A stretch of 64,000 bases of DNA. Source: Gemmatimonadota bacterium (lineage in GTDB: Bacteria; Gemmatimonadota; Gemmatimonadetes; Gemmatimonadales; GWC2-71-9). The stretch's first letter is position 1; each line of letters starts with the position of its first letter. The notes under the pieces were generated by a model that was not told the origin of the DNA, ran no database searches, and saw only the letters and a program-made list of their open reading frames with translations. Below, in pieces: positions 61,537 through 64,000 of the stretch. The stretch covers positions 130,677-194,676 of the forward strand of contig JAJCZX010000027.1 of NCBI GenBank assembly GCA_029262195.1, given 5' to 3'. The position numbers and the translations under genes were made by a program.

Positions 61537-62700
61537 TCAGTGTGATTCAATTGTGAGGTTCTTAGCAATTATGATTCGTTGGATCTCGCTCGTCCCCTCG
61601 TAAATTTCCGTGACCTTGGCATCCCGCATCAGTTTTTCCACGGGATAATCCCTCATGTATCCGTACCCACCGAATATCTGGACAGCTTCGGTGGTAACCG
61701 CCATCGCGGTTTCGGCCGCGAACAATTTTGCCATCGCCGACTTACCTGTCACGTTCAGCCCCGCATCCTTCGCACGAGCGGCCTCGTGCAATAGAGCCCG
61801 GGCAGCCGCAAGTCTCGTCGCCATATTGGCAAGTTTGAATTGGATCGCCTGGAACTGATTGATTGGTACGTCGAATTGTTTGCGCTCGGCTGCGTAGCGA
61901 ACCGCATGTTCAAGAGCTGCACGCGAAATTCCAACCCCCTGTGCGGCAATACCCATCCGCCCCTGGTCCAACGCCTCCATAGCATAAACGAAGCCCTTAC
62001 CTTCTTCTCCGAGGAGATGGCTTCCGTTCAACCGTACGTTATCAAGTGCCAGAGTAGTGGTGGAAGAACTCCGAAGTCCCATTTTGTCTTCGCGACGGCC
62101 CGGCGTCAAACCTTCGGCATCCATCGGCACGAGGAACGCAGAAATGCCACCCGCTCCTTTCCTACCATCAGCGGTATCGGTCCGAACCATCATAAGGCAA
62201 AAATCGGCGGTATCGCCGTTGGTAACCCACGCCTTTTCACCATTGATCACCCAATCGTCACCATCTTTGACAGCCTGAGCTTTAAGACCAGCCGCGTCAG
62301 AACCCGCATCCGCTTCCGACAGAGAGAATGCAGCCAATTTCTCACCCCGGGCCATCGGCCTAAGCCACGCGTTCTTCTGCTCGTCGCTGCCATGGCTCAC
62401 AAGGGCGTGTGCAGGCAGCGAATTGTGGACGCTCATGGATACGCTGATACCTGCGTCACCTGCCGCTATTTCTTCCAGCACCATAACATAAGTCAGCGTA
62501 TCCAGCCCAAGTCCATCCCATTCCTCGGGGATCCTGAGACCGAAGAACCCCAATTCACCCAACTTCTTGTGCAACTCGACCGGGAATTCTTTATCGCTAT
62601 CCCACTGAGCCGCAAACGGGGTAATCTCATTGCTCACAAATTCGCGAGCGAGAGCGACGAGTTCTTCCCGCTGTTGGTCCCGGGCGGTTCTGTCAGGCAT
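61537..62700 (-). CDS. Acyl-CoA dehydrogenase
   Basis: A ~387-residue flavoprotein from the ATG at 62700 ([14 protein letters not shown]); the frame is open upstream but this start lies in the stop of the next gene. [60 protein letters not shown] and [20 protein letters not shown] with the catalytic Glu in [12 protein letters not shown] are the family motifs. Probably short/branched-chain acyl-CoA dehydrogenase. Confidence 0.92.
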   Translation of the reverse strand: MPDRTARDQQREELVALAREFVSNEITPFAAQWDSDKEFPVELHKKLGELGFFGLRIPEEWDGLGLDTLTYVMVLEEIAAGDAGISVSMSVHNSLPAHALVSHGSDEQKNAWLRPMARGEKLAAFSLSEADAGSDAAGLKAQAVKDGDDWVINGEKAWVTNGDTADFCLMMVRTDTADGRKGAGGISAFLVPMDAEGLTPGRREDKMGLRSSSTTTLALDNVRLNGSHLLGEEGKGFVYAMEALDQGRMGIAAQGVGISRAALEHAVRYAAERKQFDVPINQFQAIQFKLANMATRLAAARALLHEAARAKDAGLNVTGKSAMAKLFAAETAMAVTTEAVQIFGGYGYMRDYPVEKLMRDAKVTEIYEGTSEIQRIIIAKNLTIESH

Positions 62701-63538
62701 AATCGTAAAAACCCTTACCAGATTTGCGCCCCAATCGTCCGGCTGCAACCATTTTCTTTAACAGGGGGCAGGGGCGATACTTGTCATCTCCCAGGTCGTT
62801 TTGCATTACGTTCAGAATAAAAAGACAGACATCGAGACCGATAAGATCGGCCAGCGCCAACGGCCCCATCGGATGGGCCATGCCCAGCTTCATGACCGTA
62901 TCTATGGCCTCTGGCTCGGCGACACCTTCCATAACGCAGAAGATGGCCTCATTGATCATGGGCATCAGCACGCGGTTAGAAACGAATCCCGGGAAATCGT
63001 TGACCTCAACCGGCGTTTTACCCAGAGCCTTCGAAAGGGTCAGCACTTTTTCCGTGGTCCCATCACTGGTTTCGAGGCCCCGGACCACTTCGACCAGTTT
63101 CATCACTGGCACGGGATTCATGAAGTGCATGCCAATGACATTTTCGGGGCGGGTCACGCACCCGGCGATCTCGGTGATCGAAATCGAAGAAGTATTGCTG
63201 GCCAGAATCGTTTCCGGGCTAGAAAGTTCGGCGAGGTCCCTGAATAATTGGAATTTGACGTCCGGGTTTTCGGTAATTGCCTCTACAATGACGTCGGCGC
63301 CGTTGGCAGCCTGCAAATTCGTAGACCCTTCGATTCGCCCAATAGTCTCGTCACGATCAGCCTGGGTAATCTTCTCTTTTGCGACCTGTCGGTCGAGATT
63401 TTTGGTTACTGTCGCTATTCCTTTTTCCAGAAAATCTGCCGACGCATCGATAAGCGAGACCTGATGCCCCCCAGCCGCAAAGACATGAGCGATGCCGTTG
63501 CCCATCGTGCCAGCCCCAATAACCGCCACTTTTTCCAT
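62693..63538 (-). CDS. 3-hydroxybutyryl-CoA dehydrogenase
   Basis: A 281-residue enzyme: NAD-binding [20 protein letters not shown], the catalytic His in [40 protein letters not shown] and [12 protein letters not shown]. It oxidises 3-hydroxyacyl-CoA. Overlaps the acyl-CoA dehydrogenase start by eight bases: both act in beta-oxidation or butanoate metabolism. Confidence 0.93.
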   Translation of the reverse strand: MEKVAVIGAGTMGNGIAHVFAAGGHQVSLIDASADFLEKGIATVTKNLDRQVAKEKITQADRDETIGRIEGSTNLQAANGADVIVEAITENPDVKFQLFRDLAELSSPETILASNTSSISITEIAGCVTRPENVIGMHFMNPVPVMKLVEVVRGLETSDGTTEKVLTLSKALGKTPVEVNDFPGFVSNRVLMPMINEAIFCVMEGVAEPEAIDTVMKLGMAHPMGPLALADLIGLDVCLFILNVMQNDLGDDKYRPCPLLKKMVAAGRLGRKSGKGFYDYA

Positions 63539-63542
63539 TTCT

Positions 63543-64000
63543 CTATACCTTCTTTTCTGAAATCCACTTTTGTGTGACCCACCAGAGGGCCACGATCATC
63601 ACAACCGAGGCAAGCGCCCCACCTTCGGGGCCGAAACCTCCACCCGTCAACCAGGCGGGTTCACCAGCCACGTAACTCAGCCCGGGGACGCCAAAATTGA
63701 TGCCGCTTACAGGCGCATCTACTAACGCCAGACCGGCGTTCCAACCGAAGTGTAATCCCCACGCCGCCGACAGTCCGCCGTGTGTGAAAAATACTGCGCT
63801 GAGCACCAGCGAAGCGAGCCCGATATTCAGCAGCCCCAGGCCGGTCACATCGGGATTAGCCAGGTGCAGCGCGCTGAAACCAAACGCCAACAGAACACTG
63901 GCTCGCAACGTCCCAACCAGGGCCGCCAGTTTCAGCAATGGGTAACCCCGAAACAGGAGTTCCTCCGCCAACGCAGCAAACGAGAGTCCGAGCAAAATCG
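63543..64000 (-). CDS. CPBP-family intramembrane protease, N-terminus beyond window
   Basis: The frame is open to the right edge. [18 protein letters not shown] carries the EExxxR-type motif, [17 protein letters not shown] and [14 protein letters not shown] supply the metal-ligand His motifs of CPBP (Abi) proteases. Several hydrophobic helices are visible ([31 protein letters not shown]). Four bases upstream of the 3-hydroxybutyryl-CoA dehydrogenase. Substrate unknown. Confidence 0.82.
   Translation of the reverse strand, partial: ILLGLSFAALAEELLFRGYPLLKLAALVGTLRASVLLAFGFSALHLANPDVTGLGLLNIGLASLVLSAVFFTHGGLSAAWGLHFGWNAGLALVDAPVSGINFGVPGLSYVAGEPAWLTGGGFGPEGGALASVVMIVALWWVTQKWISEKKV

Overview
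The window is about 27 kb of bacterial chromosome interrupted by one apparently complete siphovirus-type prophage of about 36.9 kb. The host is a GC-rich Gram-negative bacterium: lipoproteins, an FtsB/enolase/PlsC block, and a PadR plus giant orphan MacB-type permease pair of the kind common in Gemmatimonadota and Acidobacteriota. A Minf_1886-family gene and an AmmeMemoRadiSam B gene fit the same groups. I would guess Gemmatimonadota, but no rRNA is present to settle it.

Left chromosomal arm (1-13.9 kb). A Tat-exported molybdopterin oxidoreductase, cut by the window edge, is translationally coupled to an ArsR-type regulator. Then come an SPFH membrane protein with a tiny ribbon-helix-helix partner, a DUF2911 lipoprotein, and a DUF3179 protein whose frame is interrupted by one TGA. 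That TGA sits exactly where the family has the first Cys of its CxxC motif and is followed by a SECIS-like hairpin, so it is a strong selenoprotein candidate. The arm continues with a nitronate monooxygenase-like enzyme, a scramblase-like protein, a cold-shock gene with an orphan terminator upstream, a CPXCG zinc protein, PadR plus an ADOP-type permease, a lipoprotein and a four-helix-bundle (S23-like) gene flanked by dispersed palindromic repeats.

Prophage (13938-50836). It is bounded by a perfect 45-bp direct repeat, the 3' part of an intact tRNA-Met(CAT) gene at the right end. The left part holds small overlapping early genes and a replication-initiator-like gene with four palindromic iterons inside its coding sequence. 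Next come terminase, head genes (lambda-type portal, a protease-capsid fusion), tail genes (tube, chaperones, tape measure, tip, fibres) and lysis genes (holin candidates, amidase, spanin). From 41.2 to 45.9 kb lies a minus-strand island of accessory genes against the direction of the late genes: membrane proteins, lipoproteins and an FRG-domain protein. It contains a duplicated ~140-bp module with a conserved hairpin over the ribosome-binding site. The lysogeny region follows: a membrane-anchored regulator with a C-terminal helix-turn-helix domain, a CI-like repressor, an early promoter overlapped by two palindromes, a ribbon-helix-helix protein, an excisionase-like protein and a tyrosine integrase. 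In the circular phage the early promoter would read through integrase and attP into the replication genes; integration splits that operon.

Right chromosomal arm (50.8-64 kb). All genes are on the minus strand and mostly close-packed: tRNA-Met, ftsB, eno, plsC, thiL, a beta-propeller-like exported protein, NAD(P)HX repair, MEMO-like protein, a zinc ribbon, a Minf_1886 protein, glyA, rpiB, leucine-type dehydrogenase, acyl-CoA dehydrogenase, 3-hydroxybutyryl-CoA dehydrogenase and a CPBP protease cut by the window edge. These are housekeeping, amino-acid and fatty-acid oxidation functions.
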